Positions 48,199 to 60,462 of a stretch of DNA of 64,000 bases are shown here, in pieces. The notes under the pieces were generated by a model. It searched no databases, was not told where the DNA came from, and saw only the letters and a list, made by a program, of their open reading frames with translations. Within the stretch, counting starts at the first letter, position 1. The number at the start of each line of letters is the position of its first letter. The position numbers and the translations under genes are program-made. This DNA comes from Ailanthus altissimus (lineage: Eukaryota; Streptophyta; Magnoliopsida; Sapindales; Simaroubaceae): contig OX327705.1 in assembly GCA_946807835.1 (NCBI GenBank), positions 18,444,501 to 18,508,500 on the forward strand, written 5' to 3'.

Positions 48199-49004
48199 TG
48201 TAATACCCACATTTTTTTTAATTATTTGTATATGTGGCCAAAAATATTATTATATATATTATAGAATATATGGGGCCAATTGAATTATTGTGTATAATTT
48301 ATACAAATATATTTATGTGTATAATTATATGAATTACAAAAAGAATCATTAAATGATTGCTAGAATTCCTCATAACCACATCTTAGTACGAAAAATTTAT
48401 AAAATGTTAAAGTATGATTTTAGTTTTGATATTTAAAAATATTAATTTAAATATGTTTATAGTCATGTAAAACTTTGAATTGTTTACAAAGTCCATCAAT
48501 TCAATTTTTAGTAATTTTTAAAAAATGACCATGAAAATTTGAAAATCCTTTATTTATGCAGTGTGAACAAATGAAAAGTTAATTTTGATTTATCAAATAA
48601 TTTTATAAAATTATGATTTTATAGAATATTAAATTTAAAGATGTCTAGTATGACATATCCAAATCTTATTATTTAATTTATCTGAAAGGATTTATTATGG
48701 ACTGATATATGTGTCTTGAGTAAATTGAAGATAGTTTCATAATTGTTGAGTAAATAAAATTTGGATACTAATGTTGTTCAGTGGAAGTTCTAATTTGGTT
48801 CTATCTTGATGACTCATTCATCAATAACTTATATCTATGTTTGGATATAATTAAGCCTAGTGTTGAATATAACCTACTATAAGAATTTAGCAAATAAATA
48901 CCTAATTTGATCCTATTATGATGACTCATTCATAATTACATAAGCTTTAGATAAAGTTATGCCTAGTGATAAATATGACCTAACACAAACACTTAGCAAA
49001 CAAG
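48199..49004 (+). mobile_element. LTR-like fragment starting TGTAATACCC, with internal duplication
   Basis: TGTAATACCCACA at 48199 resembles the start of many plant gypsy LTRs. About 110-130 bases are duplicated in tandem near 48785-48897 and 48898-49004 (shared GATGACTCATTCAT and GCCTAGTG). Copia-B is inserted at its right edge, so the other end cannot be found. Confidence 0.45.
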
Positions 49005-50618
49005 TGTTAGAAAATTGGGTTTTTTTATATAGGAATCTAATGATTTGGGTTAATTTATGCAGTGCATGCATGTGATATGTGTTCATTCACATAAATACGT
49101 ACCATATACATATTTATACTCAGCGGAAACATAAAATTACAATGAACACATATTTGAAATATACTAATCACATTAATATATATATATATATTTAAATTGA
49201 ATAGTAAAATTACCAACTATCGCTGAAAACAAGCTTTTCAATTGACCCCGACTGAAGTGAACTTGTTGTTAGATCTAGCAGCAAACTCCGGTGGGCTTTG
49301 TTGTCTATAACAACAGCTAAATCCAACTTTCTAACTTAACTCTTAAGCCTAGACTATATATTTTACTAATCAACTCTTGACCAGTGTATCTATAGCTTAT
49401 CTGATATTAGAGAATAAATTGTTATTGAAAAATTTCAAGTGAGAAATACATTCTCTCTCTAAAAATAATTCCCAGCACATTTCTCTCTCTAAAAATACCA
49501 ATTTTCCATCTTTATTTTAATTTCCACATATATATATACAAATTATATTATTAAAATAATAATAAATGTACTATATTTAGGCCCCATGCCCTTTATTTAC
49601 TATTATTTTAATAATAATATAATATTATATAATATAAAATAAACAAATGTTGAAATTACATTTATGTCCTTTAGATAAACATCAATTACGTGGGTCTCAC
49701 TAAGCTACACGCCTATGCATACTCAACAAAATACCCACAATGCGCCAAATGTCACCATACCATTTGTTAATAACAATTATTAATCAATCACTATATTTAA
49801 CACTTAAATACAAGTACGCGCACACTGTATAAATAAGCTGAATGCTACTGAACTAAACTATTTAATGCAGTACGCTGCTCAAGTGCACAACGAGTACACT
49901 CCATATAGTAAGACCCCTTAGGTCTATACCTGATTTGTCAAATGGAACTATTCTATAAGTCTATGGCATGCCCCACGCACACAACACGAAAAATATAAAT
50001 CAGTGCATCGACCATCTAAGTTGAGGTCATCGCACTATAGTCCTTCAGTCATATATCCTAAGATGCGCGAGGATATAAAGATCACCACTGTCAAATCCCT
50101 ATATACTCATCTATAGCCATTTCCAGACTTATACCTTAATGAACAATATATGCAAAACTCATTTTGTTATATTATTCAACCCTTAATAGAAACTCTTTCT
50201 AGGTAAGTATTTATGGCCATAAGATTTGTTAAGATACAGTCTTGAAGCATTCAATATTAAACTCACTATATGAACTGACGAATCCCATATCTGTACACAC
50301 CAGATTCTATAAGCATCGGACTATACCCAACAACACCGAGCGGTTACACCATGAAAGGTTTATGACATATGTAGAACCACAGTATGGTGGATCATTTACG
50401 AGCCCACCGTGACACTCAGGTCAAAGGACCACATATACTACTCAACTCGAGAAGACCTTTTGTTGACGACTGATATAGGATGTCTATCAAAAGTCCTCGT
50501 AAGTCAGTCTTATATCCAGTCTTTACTAGACACGCATATGTCAATACGAGCTCCAAGCTCACGGTCGGCTAGGAACGACCATATTTACTTTATAGGTATG
50601 GCATATGCTCACTATATA
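49005..50618 (-). mobile_element. Copia-B 3' LTR, left part
   Basis: Starts TGTTAGAAAATTGGG, matching TGTTGGAAAATTGGG at 63744 over the whole 257 bases available there. The 5 bases before it are ACAAG, a possible target duplication whose partner lies outside the window. It is interrupted at 50618 by a solo LTR and continues at 53401. Without that insert the LTR is about 2.03 kb. Confidence 0.85.
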
Positions 50619-53395
50619 TGACAGAACCTGCCCCGAGACCCTCTACAGTAGATCCCAGCGGCCCTGCCTGGCACCCTGACAGAAGTTTCTCAGAATTTAA
50701 CTGTGTAAGTTGAGAAATTCCGCAAGTCGAACCCTTTTTTAGTTATTGCTATTACTGAAAAAATCTTGAAATATACGTGAAATTGACTTCTTAAATTTAA
50801 AAAAAAAGGGCTAAAGTTTCCCCTGTTTTCTTAAAAATCCAATATAAAACCTATAAAGAAATTACACTTCTATTTCAAACTGCTTTTCAATACTACCAAA
50901 TAAGACCTTCGGTCCTTTTCTAAACCAATTCCAACACAATGCAATAATTTCATTTTGAATCATAACACTGGCATACTATAAAAAAAGTAAAACGATCATC
51001 ATAATATCAAAACCTCTTCTTGTTTGTCAAAACATATGTACAAATACACAAGCCGATAACTATTATGTAGAAAGAAAAAAGAGTGCTACTTAGCATATTT
51101 ACATTTACAAAATGATCTTCAAATTTGGCCAATTAATTAGCAGTAGGAGAATCAGTAGCTTGCGTACCGAGACCTGTACCTGGAAAGGGGGTTTAGAAAA
51201 TATAAAACACAAAACATGTGAGCTAAAGGAGCTTAGTAAGTGTATTCAAGATTTCAAATAAAATAAAATTCTGCATAAATATTAAATGCTAAAAGACATG
51301 TATAAATCATGCTTCTAAAACTTGTATAAAGCTGTAAAATAATTTCTAACATCATATGCCGTGAAATCTTGTCGAGCGGGTTTTATTTACATCTTCAGAA
51401 AACAATATCCAAAATCTGTAAGACATAATAATTAGCATGTACATATAAATACATAATATATAATCGATAGATCAAAAATTATTAAAGCCCTCGCTCAGTC
51501 ATTTTCTTTCTAAACTGTACCAATGGTAACCCTAAAGCTCTATACTCACGCAGCGACTCAACTAGCACCGCATACGTGAGTAGGTCATGGGGTGTCTCAA
51601 CTAGCAATACCCACTGTGACATCTCACTGGATATGCAGCAGAATCCTACATCGCATACATATAGCGAGACAATACCCCATACACATAGAGCGACTCACAT
51701 GACTTGACAACCCGACTTTCTAGAGTTAGTGACACACCCCCCCCCAAAACCTACCCATGTGTACGGGATATACCGGTCGGGTCTTAAACTATCACCACCA
51801 CTGTAATCTGAGGGTACCAATGGTCTTTTTAAAGCTATTGCAGTAGTTTTAAAGTTGTTTCTTAAACCGAACATGTAAAAGCATATCTATAGATATTTAT
51901 CAAAATCATAAATCATGTTTATGCATTAAATGCACATAAAACATACAATTTCATTATACGGAAACATAATAAATGAAAGATAAACAAAATGATAGATTTT
52001 AACTCACAATCGCTCCGAGCTCAATTTCGCTCCGAATTTTTGTTCCCGTTACTGGTATCAATTTTCTTCTCCTACATGTCATAAATGACATTTAGAACTA
52101 AATCAAATGCTAAAATCTCATTTAACTACTGAACGACCTAATCAACATACAAAGCCCAGATGAATACTACTTTTTTATTTTCATTTACAGAGTCATTTAA
52201 TCTAATCTAACTCACCATCCGACTTTTTAAAAGTTTTTTAACACCTTATAACTTTGGTGAGATATAATTACCTTTCACTTTACAAAACTGGACAATTATG
52301 TCCTATTTTCTTCATTTTTTTTCATCATCCATATACATTTAATTTACATAAGGTACTATTTATACCCAACAATTCAACCAAAACACAACTCAACCTTAAC
52401 TTCTCTAAAGTGGCAAAATTTACATCCATCATCCAACACATTTCATTTCTCAATTTCTTGTTCCAATAGTATCCAAATCAAGCCAATTTCATTCTAATGC
52501 CCTAATTACAACCAATTGAAGTCTCTACATCAAAGACACCAAAAACCCTAATTCTTACCTTGTCAATTTCTTCAATTTGATGACTCATTCAAGCTCCACA
52601 CTAGAATTCAACTCAATTTAAATCAAGAATACATATAAGAACATCAATTGAAGCAATCTTGAAAGTTCACATATCATCCTCACAAAGCAATGCTTTTCTT
52701 ACCACTTTTTCTTGTATTTTCACTAATGGAGGCTTCAATTGATCTTAGGAACTTGTACTTGACCTTAGTTTAACTTGATCAAGCATGAAAAATCTTGAAA
52801 AAGCCTTGAAATTTCACTGTAGCAACCCCTCCTTTCTCTTGGCTGAATTTCACCTCTAATGCTCTAACTTGTTATGCTTTTAGTCTCATGAAATTCCTAC
52901 ACACTTCTACTTTATATATAATGCTCCCTCAATTGTCCAATTCATACTTCAACTTACTTTAAATTTCTAATTTGCCATTGGTTGGAAACTAAGTATGTAA
53001 TTGGTTCCTTTGTAACTATTTAGTTAGAATAGTCAAATGAACTAACTAGAATTCCCAACTTGGCAATTCATGAAATTGCCTCTAATTGGTCTATTCTCTA
53101 ACATTTGAATTGTGTTTCTCAACAAGAGCTTATTCCATGCATAACCCTTAAATGAAAATTCATGTAGTAAATTAAAATTTCATTTTCCAAGTCAATAGAG
53201 AAAAATTTTAAAAATATTTGAGGGTCGTTTGATGCTCTGACCGAGTGTAAAATTACCAAAATAGGTCCAATATCTCTCACGTATACCATAAAAAAATATT
53301 TCTAATAAGGTTAGAATCGAATAACCCTACAGTGTCTTTATTACTCTATACCAAAATCTAGACACCAATACTACTAATAGAGATTGAATATTACA
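50619..53395 (-). mobile_element. Solo LTR, family T (2777 bp), ATATA target duplication
   Basis: The plus strand begins TGACAGAACC and ends GAATATTACA. ATATA flanks it at 50614-50618 and 53396-53400. It matches 60463-63109 along most of its length. On the minus strand it begins TGTAATATTCAATC. A TATA-like TTATATATAAAG on the minus strand near 52912 suggests minus orientation. It lies within the copia-B LTR. Short frames inside are chance. Confidence 0.87.
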
Positions 53396-53818
53396 ATATA
53401 AAAAAGTATCCACCAACGGATCTGCATTGGCAGAAATAGATCAAGGACAATATTTGAGAACATACTTGTGCAACTAACATTTCTTAGCACCTGATTGCAA
53501 CTCTTTGCAATTATGTAGTTACTAGTATATCCTCAGGTCTATGTCCCATTACAGACAAGGTTCCAACTCTTGGATCTTTATTGAGAATTACAACTAACTA
53601 ACTCTTAGCTGTACTAACTCTTAGCATTTATATCACTCAGCATGGCCAATCACTGAGCCCTGATCTAAATTCCTTTAGATCATACAATATCTGTAACATT
53701 ATATTACATGGTATCATAAATATAAAACAATAAGCAATTTAATGAAACTATATTATTTTATTAACAACAATAAAATATTTGTATAGAAATGGATGGCACG
53801 TAAGCACTAATCCTAATA
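53396..53818 (-). mobile_element. Copia-B 3' LTR, right part
   Basis: It resumes with copia LTR sequence (GATCAAGGACAATATTTGAG, matching copia-A near 23473). It ends TCCTAATA, followed by the complement of the polypurine tract (GTAAGTGAGAGAT on the minus strand). As in copia-A, the terminal CA is changed to TA. Confidence 0.8.
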
Positions 53819-56800
53819 ATCTCTCACTTACTTTAGTGCCATACATGATGGTATCTAATACCTATTGACTCCACGTGTTTCTCAAACACCTTAGGAGTCA
53901 AGGCTTTAGTAAGTGGGTTTACTCTATTATTTACAACATTAACTCTACAAATAATCACATCTCCATGAGCCAAGATCTCTCTAATGATGTGGTATTTTCG
54001 CTCTCATGCTTAGACTTTTGGTGTACTCTTGGCTTCTTAGCCTGTGCAATGACTCCATTATTGTTGTAAAAGAGTGGTATAGGATCTGATGAACTAGGAA
54101 TAATTTCGAGCTCGGTGATAAACTTTCAAATCTAAACAGCTTCCTTTGCTGCATCCGAAGCTGCTATGTACTTAGCCTCAGTAGTTGAATCAGTTGTAAA
54201 TCCCTGTTTGGTACTCTTCCAGCTCATTGCAGCATCATTGAAAGTAAACATATACCCAAATATAGACTTTCTATCATCTAGGTTAAACTGAAAGTCTGAA
54301 TTTATGTATACTCTCACCTGTAAATCTTCATCTCTATAAATGAGGAACTTATCCTTTGTACCCTTAAGGTACTTTAGGATATGTTTGGCTGTCATCCAAT
54401 GACCATCACTTAGATCAGATTAATACCGATTCGTAACACTTACAACCATACTAATATCAGACTCATGCACATCATAGCATATATCAGACTGTCAATAGCT
54501 GATGCATATGGTATGTTAGACAATCTAACTCTCTCATCTTCCATTTGAGGAGACATTCTCCTTAAAAGATAAGCACCATGTCTACATGGTGCATTAACAG
54601 TCTTATAGTTAACAAAACTGTACATGTCTAAAATGCTATCAATGTATAATGACTATGAGAGTTCTATCAGCTTCCTAGCTTTATCTTTATAAAGCTTTAT
54701 ACCTAGTATAAATGAAGCCTTTCCTAAGTCCTTCATGGAGAAATTTTTACAGAGATAACTCTTAACCGACTGTAACATACTTAGATCATTCCCGATGATC
54801 AGTATGTCATCAACATAGAGCACCAAGAAGACCATTTAGCTTTCATTAACCTTTTTATACACACAAGCCTCATTCTCATTTTTAATGAAATTAGATTATC
54901 TGATTACCTCATCAAAATGATGATTCTAACTTCAGGAAGCCTACTTTAGCGCATAAATGGACTTTTTAAGCTTGTATATAAGACCAGAGGTCTGGTTAGA
55001 AACAAAACCCTTTGGATATTCCATAAATATCTCTTCCTCGAGATATCCATTCAAGAACGCTGTCTTGACGTCCATCTGCCAAATCTCAAAATCATAGTAT
55101 ATTGCAAGAGCCAATAAAATCCTAATTGACTTTAGCATCGCTACTGATGTAAAGGTTTTCTCATAGTCAATCCTAAATCGCTGAGAGTAACGATTTACCA
55201 TAAGCCAGACTTTGAAGGTTTCTACATTTCCATCGAGCCTACGCTTCCTTTTGTAAACCCATTTACAACTGATGGGAATAATTTCCTTAGGAATCTCAAC
55301 CAAATCCTAGACTTGGTTCTGATGCATAGAGTCAATATTTGATTTCATGACCTTTTACCATTTTCCCGAATCGATGTCCAACATGACATCTCTGTAGGTC
55401 AAATGATCATTTTCTTGCACTAAGAAAACACTAAGTGCAGCCCTAAGCACCTCACCATACCTAATAGGTGGCTTGGAAATCCTCTTAGACCTACGTGAAG
55501 GCTATACAGAAAATCCACTGATCAATTAAGCATGAGTTCCTAACTCTAGTTCATTGCTCTATTGATTGACTTTATCAAGTTCAATCTTTCTATGATCGCC
55601 ATGATCCATGTGAAACTATTCCTAAAGGAATGCGGCATACCTAGAAATGAACACATTTTACTCTGTTAGATCAACTGGTATCCTATGAAATGAGGAGGAT
55701 ACTTAATGAATCAATACTTATACCCCATAGGTGCAAGTTTATTCTACTACATAACTCTTACGTATGTAGGATAACCCCAAATGTTAAAATACTTAAGACT
55801 TGATTTTCTTCATTTCAGTATCTCATACTCCTTTCTCTCTTAAGGGAACGATTCTCGAGATAGGTCCAATTTTAAAGAAACCCCGTGGAGTGATAATTAC
55901 TTTATAAAAGTAAAACTCTAAATAAAGGAAAAGCAAATACCAATCCCTTACTTTGGAAGAGAAGCAATTTATAATTGAAGTCAAAAAATGGAATGAAGCT
56001 TCGTTCTTTCGTTCGCCGCTTCCCTTCTTAGTGCGAGACATTCTTATCTCATCTGATATGGCCATTTCAAAGAAAACTTGTCTAAAACTACTTATAGGTG
56101 GTAGGGGTCAAGTTATTGATGTAAGATGGATCTAGAAAAATGAGGGTTCTAGTTATAATCCAAAAACAATTTGTGTATATATTTCACAACAGCTTTAAAA
56201 AGAATTCTATTCAATATGTGAACAATTATTTCTAGAGCATATTCCCACAGGTATTTAGGGAGATCGGTAAAACTTATCATCTATCAAACCATATCTAATA
56301 GAGTTTGATTCCTCTTCTCTGAAACACCATTATGTTACGGAGTACTTAAAGGACTATGTTGAACGAGAATCCTATTCTGCTTTAAATAATCTAAAAACTC
56401 ACCACTAATGTACTCACTGCCTCTATTTGATCGAAGAAATTTAATGTATATCCTGGTTTGTTTCTGTACTTCATGTCAGAATTCTTTAAACTTTTCAAAG
56501 GTTTCTAATTTGTGTTTCATAAGAAACACATACCCGTATAGTGACAAATCTTCGATAAAGGTTATGAAGTATCTAAAGTCACCCATCATAGTGTGATTCA
56601 TTGGACCGCATACATCACTATGTATCAGTTTCAATAAATTAATGGTACGGTGTCCAACACCTAAAAAAGGAGATTTAGTTATCTTTACTTGAATAAAAGA
56701 TTTACAAACTGGATAAGGTTTATGGTTAAATTTAGTATTTGGTCATCCTTAACCAAATAAGATAAGCGTCTTATACCTATATGACCCAATCTCATATAAC

Positions 56801-57300
56801 ACAATTCCGTGTTATTTAAAGATTTCGATCTACATTTATTACTAGAAGTAGCAGCTTGCTAATTCATGACATTCTTTATTGTATCCAAAATATAATGGCT
56901 ATTTATTAACTGACATTCAATTAATAATACATCATTGGCATCATATAAACATAAGAAACTATTCCTAATGTACATACGATAACCATCACTGTCTAGTACA
57001 GGAAAAGAGATTATCTATCTAATGATGTTTGGTACATAATAACCATTATGTAATATAACAATTCTATTACTAGGCAATTCAAATAAAAATGTCCAATTGC
57101 TTGGACCTGCAGAAAATCTCTATTTCCCACTTACAGCATCACTTTGCCCAACTACAATGTCCTAACATCCCTCAGTCCTTGCAACAAATTACAGATGTGA
57201 GATAAACAAGTGGTATCTAATACCCAGTCATAACTGGCATCAAATGCCATAGAAATGTAAATGATAGTGAAGCATATACCTGTGGGAGTCTTCTTAATAC
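53819..57300 (-). pseudogene. Copia-B Pol remnant: RNase H, RT, integrase
   Basis: Minus-strand fragments of a copia polyprotein. RNase H at 54395-54132 has HILKYLKGTKDKFLIYRDED and STTEAKYIAASDAAKEAV. RT at 54835-54653 has VLYVDDILIIGND, and at 55303-54941 has SCKWVYKRK, WQMDVKTAFLNGYLEEEI and EYPKGF. Integrase and GAG-pre-integrase fill about 55300-57000 without long frames. The RT catalytic YVDD is intact, but stops and frameshifts separate all pieces. Confidence 0.82.
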
Positions 57301-58135
57301 CAGCTAGGTATCTGAGGCAATTTCTCTTCCAATGCTCGACCTCGCCATAATGAAAATATTTTCCTTTACTGGTGCTCTTTGTTTTCTTCTTCTTCTTTTT
57401 AGTTTTGGATATGCTTCATTACTGAGGAGGTACTGTGGGTGTCTGCCCCACCTTTTACTTTCCCTTAGACTTCCTAGAAGCCCTAGGAACAGAAGATGAA
57501 GCACCTTGAACTAGGAGGGACGAACCCATTTTTTCCATATCCTCCTAAGTTGTCTTCAAGAGATTATGTAGCTCAACATATGTTGGGGTCAGCCCTTGTA
57601 TATTAAACTTTATAATGAACTGTGCAAAAGACCTTGGCAGGGATTGTAAGATTAAACTGTTCCCCAAATTATTATTTAGGGAAATTTTCATAGTCTTAAG
57701 CCTCTCGATTAGGCTGGTCATCTTGAAGACATGAGGACTAACAGGATTGCCCTCCGCCAATCTAGCTTGAAAGAGCGCCTTGGTGACTCTATAAATCTTG
57801 ATATGTGGTCGATCACCAAAGAGCTCCATCAAATAGAGCAAAATGCTGCTAACACTGTTTATACGAGCACGCTATCACTGTAGCTCTATAGACATAAGGG
57901 CGAAGATGTATGATTTAACTCTTAAATCATCATCCACCAATTTTTGATAAGTCTCTCTCTCATCTGGGGTAGCTTGATCAGAAACACCTCTAGGCATCCT
58001 CTGATCTATCATATATCCAATCTTTTTAGAATCAAGAATTATTCTCAGATTCATGGGCCAGTCAAAATATTTCTCAGCGCCTATAAGTTGGTGGGCATCA
58101 AGTATACGCATCAATGGTTTTGTTGTAGCCATCAA
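57301..58135 (-). pseudogene. Copia-B Gag remnant with altered zinc knuckle
   Basis: Frame 58135-57875 begins MMATTKPLMRILDAHQLIGA, then DWPMNLRIILDSKKIGY. After a break, frame 57841-57545 has RLAEGNPVSPHVFKMTSLIE and ILQSLPRSFAQFI. These match plant copia Gag. Around 57365-57300 the minus strand reads KYFHYGEVEHWKRNC in one frame; compared with the expected C-x2-C-x4-H-x4-C knuckle, two Cys are Tyr. At least three disabling changes. Confidence 0.8.
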
Positions 58136-58295
58136 CCTTCACAAGCCAGAATAAAAAAAGATGTTAGCGAATATATATTGAATTGCTAATATAAACATTT
58201 TAGAACATGGGCATAACGGCTATAATGTTTAGTCTAAAATTCCCTCCCACCGCTTTACATAAAACTTGATAATCTCCCAAATGAAAGTTGATAGT
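58136..58295 (-). other. Copia-B leader, segment 1
   Basis: Untranslated leader next to gag, matching copia-A at about 20400-20490 (CACTGCTTTATATAATC against CACCGCTTTACATAAAAC). It is split from segment 2 by a solo LTR. Confidence 0.6.
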
Positions 58296-59621
58296 TGATA
58301 GGGGCGTAAAAGCACTAGTATGATTTGTATCTAATTTTTATATTTTACTATAAATCATAAATATTTACCTATTTAATTGTGTTTTCTGATCATAAATAGA
58401 TTCACAACGGAAAATTTGACACATAGGAACAAACGAAAGGACAATCGAATGTCAAACAAAAAAGTTACGCTCAAAACACAAAAAGGGTACCAAGGCTAGA
58501 TGCTGTAGTGCCCATGACTGAGCGCCGGGGCTCCCAGGTCAGTTGCTGAGCGCCGTAGCGCCCGTGCGATATATAAAATCCCCTCTCATCTCCTATTTCA
58601 ACTTGGATTCGAAGATCCTCGCCCTTAGGGTTTCGCATACTAATAAAAACACTCTTTTGAGGTCAAATACACAGACTTTGGAGAGGTAAAAACAGAGAGA
58701 AAGAATTCACAACACAAAATCAAATATCAAAGCCAAGAAATCAAGATTCAAGTTTCAAGTCAAGATTGAGAGAGAAGCAACGTAAGACATCTTCTTAATT
58801 AGTTTTTCTTCTCTTTTTTTATTATTATGTTCTTGTTCTTGCTATTCTTCATGGATTAGTTTGATACTTTTGATTTTGTGATGAGCAAAACTTCTTATTC
58901 TAGGTTTAGACTATGTGAACCTAGTATGTAGTTGGATTTCATTAATTCTTAGTTTATGAACTTAATTATTATAATTGATTCATTCTATCTTATATTTAAT
59001 GCTTTCATTATATCTGGCCAATATTATGAATGATTGAAGAACCACGATGAACTTGACAAAGGAATTCATGGTTGAGCCTAGGGTAGTTTGATGCATAATC
59101 ATAAGGTAACAACTATGAGTTTCATTTAGGATAGATATATACTTAGGTGGCATGTATGGTATAATTTAGACTTGATCTTAATAAATTAAATTCTGATTTG
59201 ATTACCATAGATATATAGGTGATTGTTAGAATGTGTAATATAGTCACTTGACCATCGATAGAGGCTTGTGATGAGATTAGTGTCTAAGCCAACAATTTAT
59301 ATTAAAGGATGAACTAAGTAGTTAATGAATCCAATGAAATACTAGGGGCTGAGTCTATACCCTAGATTATTATCCTTTGGTGAATTTATATCTCTTGTTT
59401 GTTTGCTATTTAGTTTTAGTTTAATTTGATAGATTAGGTTAATAAATTCAGTTTCAGTTTCAGATTTTGATTTTTCTTAATAAAAGGTAAGTAGATATAA
59501 TTTTAGTAATTGATTGAAGAATTAGATCACGTAGTCCTTGTGGGATCGATACTTAGACTTAATTCCTATATTACTTGATATGATAGCGCGCACTTATGCT
59601 TAGTGATTATAGCATCAATCA
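58296..59621 (+). mobile_element. Solo LTR, family S (1326 bp), ATAGT target duplication
   Basis: Begins TGATAGGGGCGTAAAAGC and ends GCATCAATCA, flanked by ATAGT at 58291-58295 and 59622-59626. It is the inverse of 42039-43359. A TATA box (GATATATAAAATCCCC, about 58568-58583) sits directly after GC-rich repeats (58500-58565), which sets the sense strand as plus. The stretch TCAAGTTTCAAGTCAAGATTG near 58750 and CACAACACAAAATCAAA are shared with the other copy. Confidence 0.87.
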
Positions 59622-59626
59622 ATAGT

Positions 59627-60462
59627 TTAACTCTTAAACTATACAGTAAGAAGTAGATCCCATTGGAATCTTACTCAAGCCGGACACTATAGCGATATTG
59701 GCCCTTATAAGTCCAACAGGTAGACAACTCTTATTAATTACATCTCATGCAACTCTTGACTAGATCCTAAATACACCTTATCCTCACACTGTAGTGATAT
59801 TGGGTAAGTGTATTCTAGATCTACTTATCAATCATCAAATATATACTACTGATATAACCCTCACACTGTAGTGATATTAGGCAATACGTTCATATATATT
59901 TGCCTCATCTCATATTTAACTACCATAAACTAAACCATGCCGACCAAATCCCTTATATTGTTACGATATTGGTATAAGACCGATACGACTTATGTTATAC
60001 CATATTGACAAAACGGATGCCCGTAATAACATTATCTCCATAATGCATTATGATTCGATTTGATTAAGAGAGATTTTTACTATCTTTACATTAAGTTAGT
60101 GTTTTCTCTATCAATTCTTTATTTTTGTACAAACACAACTACCCCACACTAGAAGGGCACCAATATGCTTATCAGTACATAAATAAATTTAGTTTATAAT
60201 GCATATTGATAACTCTTGTCAATGCATCTAATAAACCTACACATGCATCAATTTTGAAACACTTACATCTTATGCACAGTATTGGTGAACAGTGTTCACA
60301 ATTACTATTCAAAAGCATTATAGAAAAAATATTGTTCAAATATTATAAAGTGAACAGTACACCACTGTAACGCTTGGTTACCAGCGCTGCGGTGCTAAGC
60401 CTCCCATCACTGCAGCGCTGTGGCACTAAGCCTCATATCACTACAGTGCTGGAGGTCAAACC
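59627..60462 (-). other. Copia-B leader, segment 2, with GC-rich repeats
   Basis: It continues the leader (TTTAACTCTTAAACTATACA, matching copia-A near 20498). It has several CACACTGTAGTGATATTGG-like units at 59690-59900. GC-rich repeats lie at about 60362-60460, such as CCAGCGCTGCGGTGCTAAGC and CTGCAGCGCTGTGGCACTAA. Confidence 0.65.

Noticed and set aside
50619..53395. Family T and the 26848 LTR treated as one family because both have ATATA duplications
   Set aside because: Their ends and bodies differ; a shared AT-rich target word is expected by chance.
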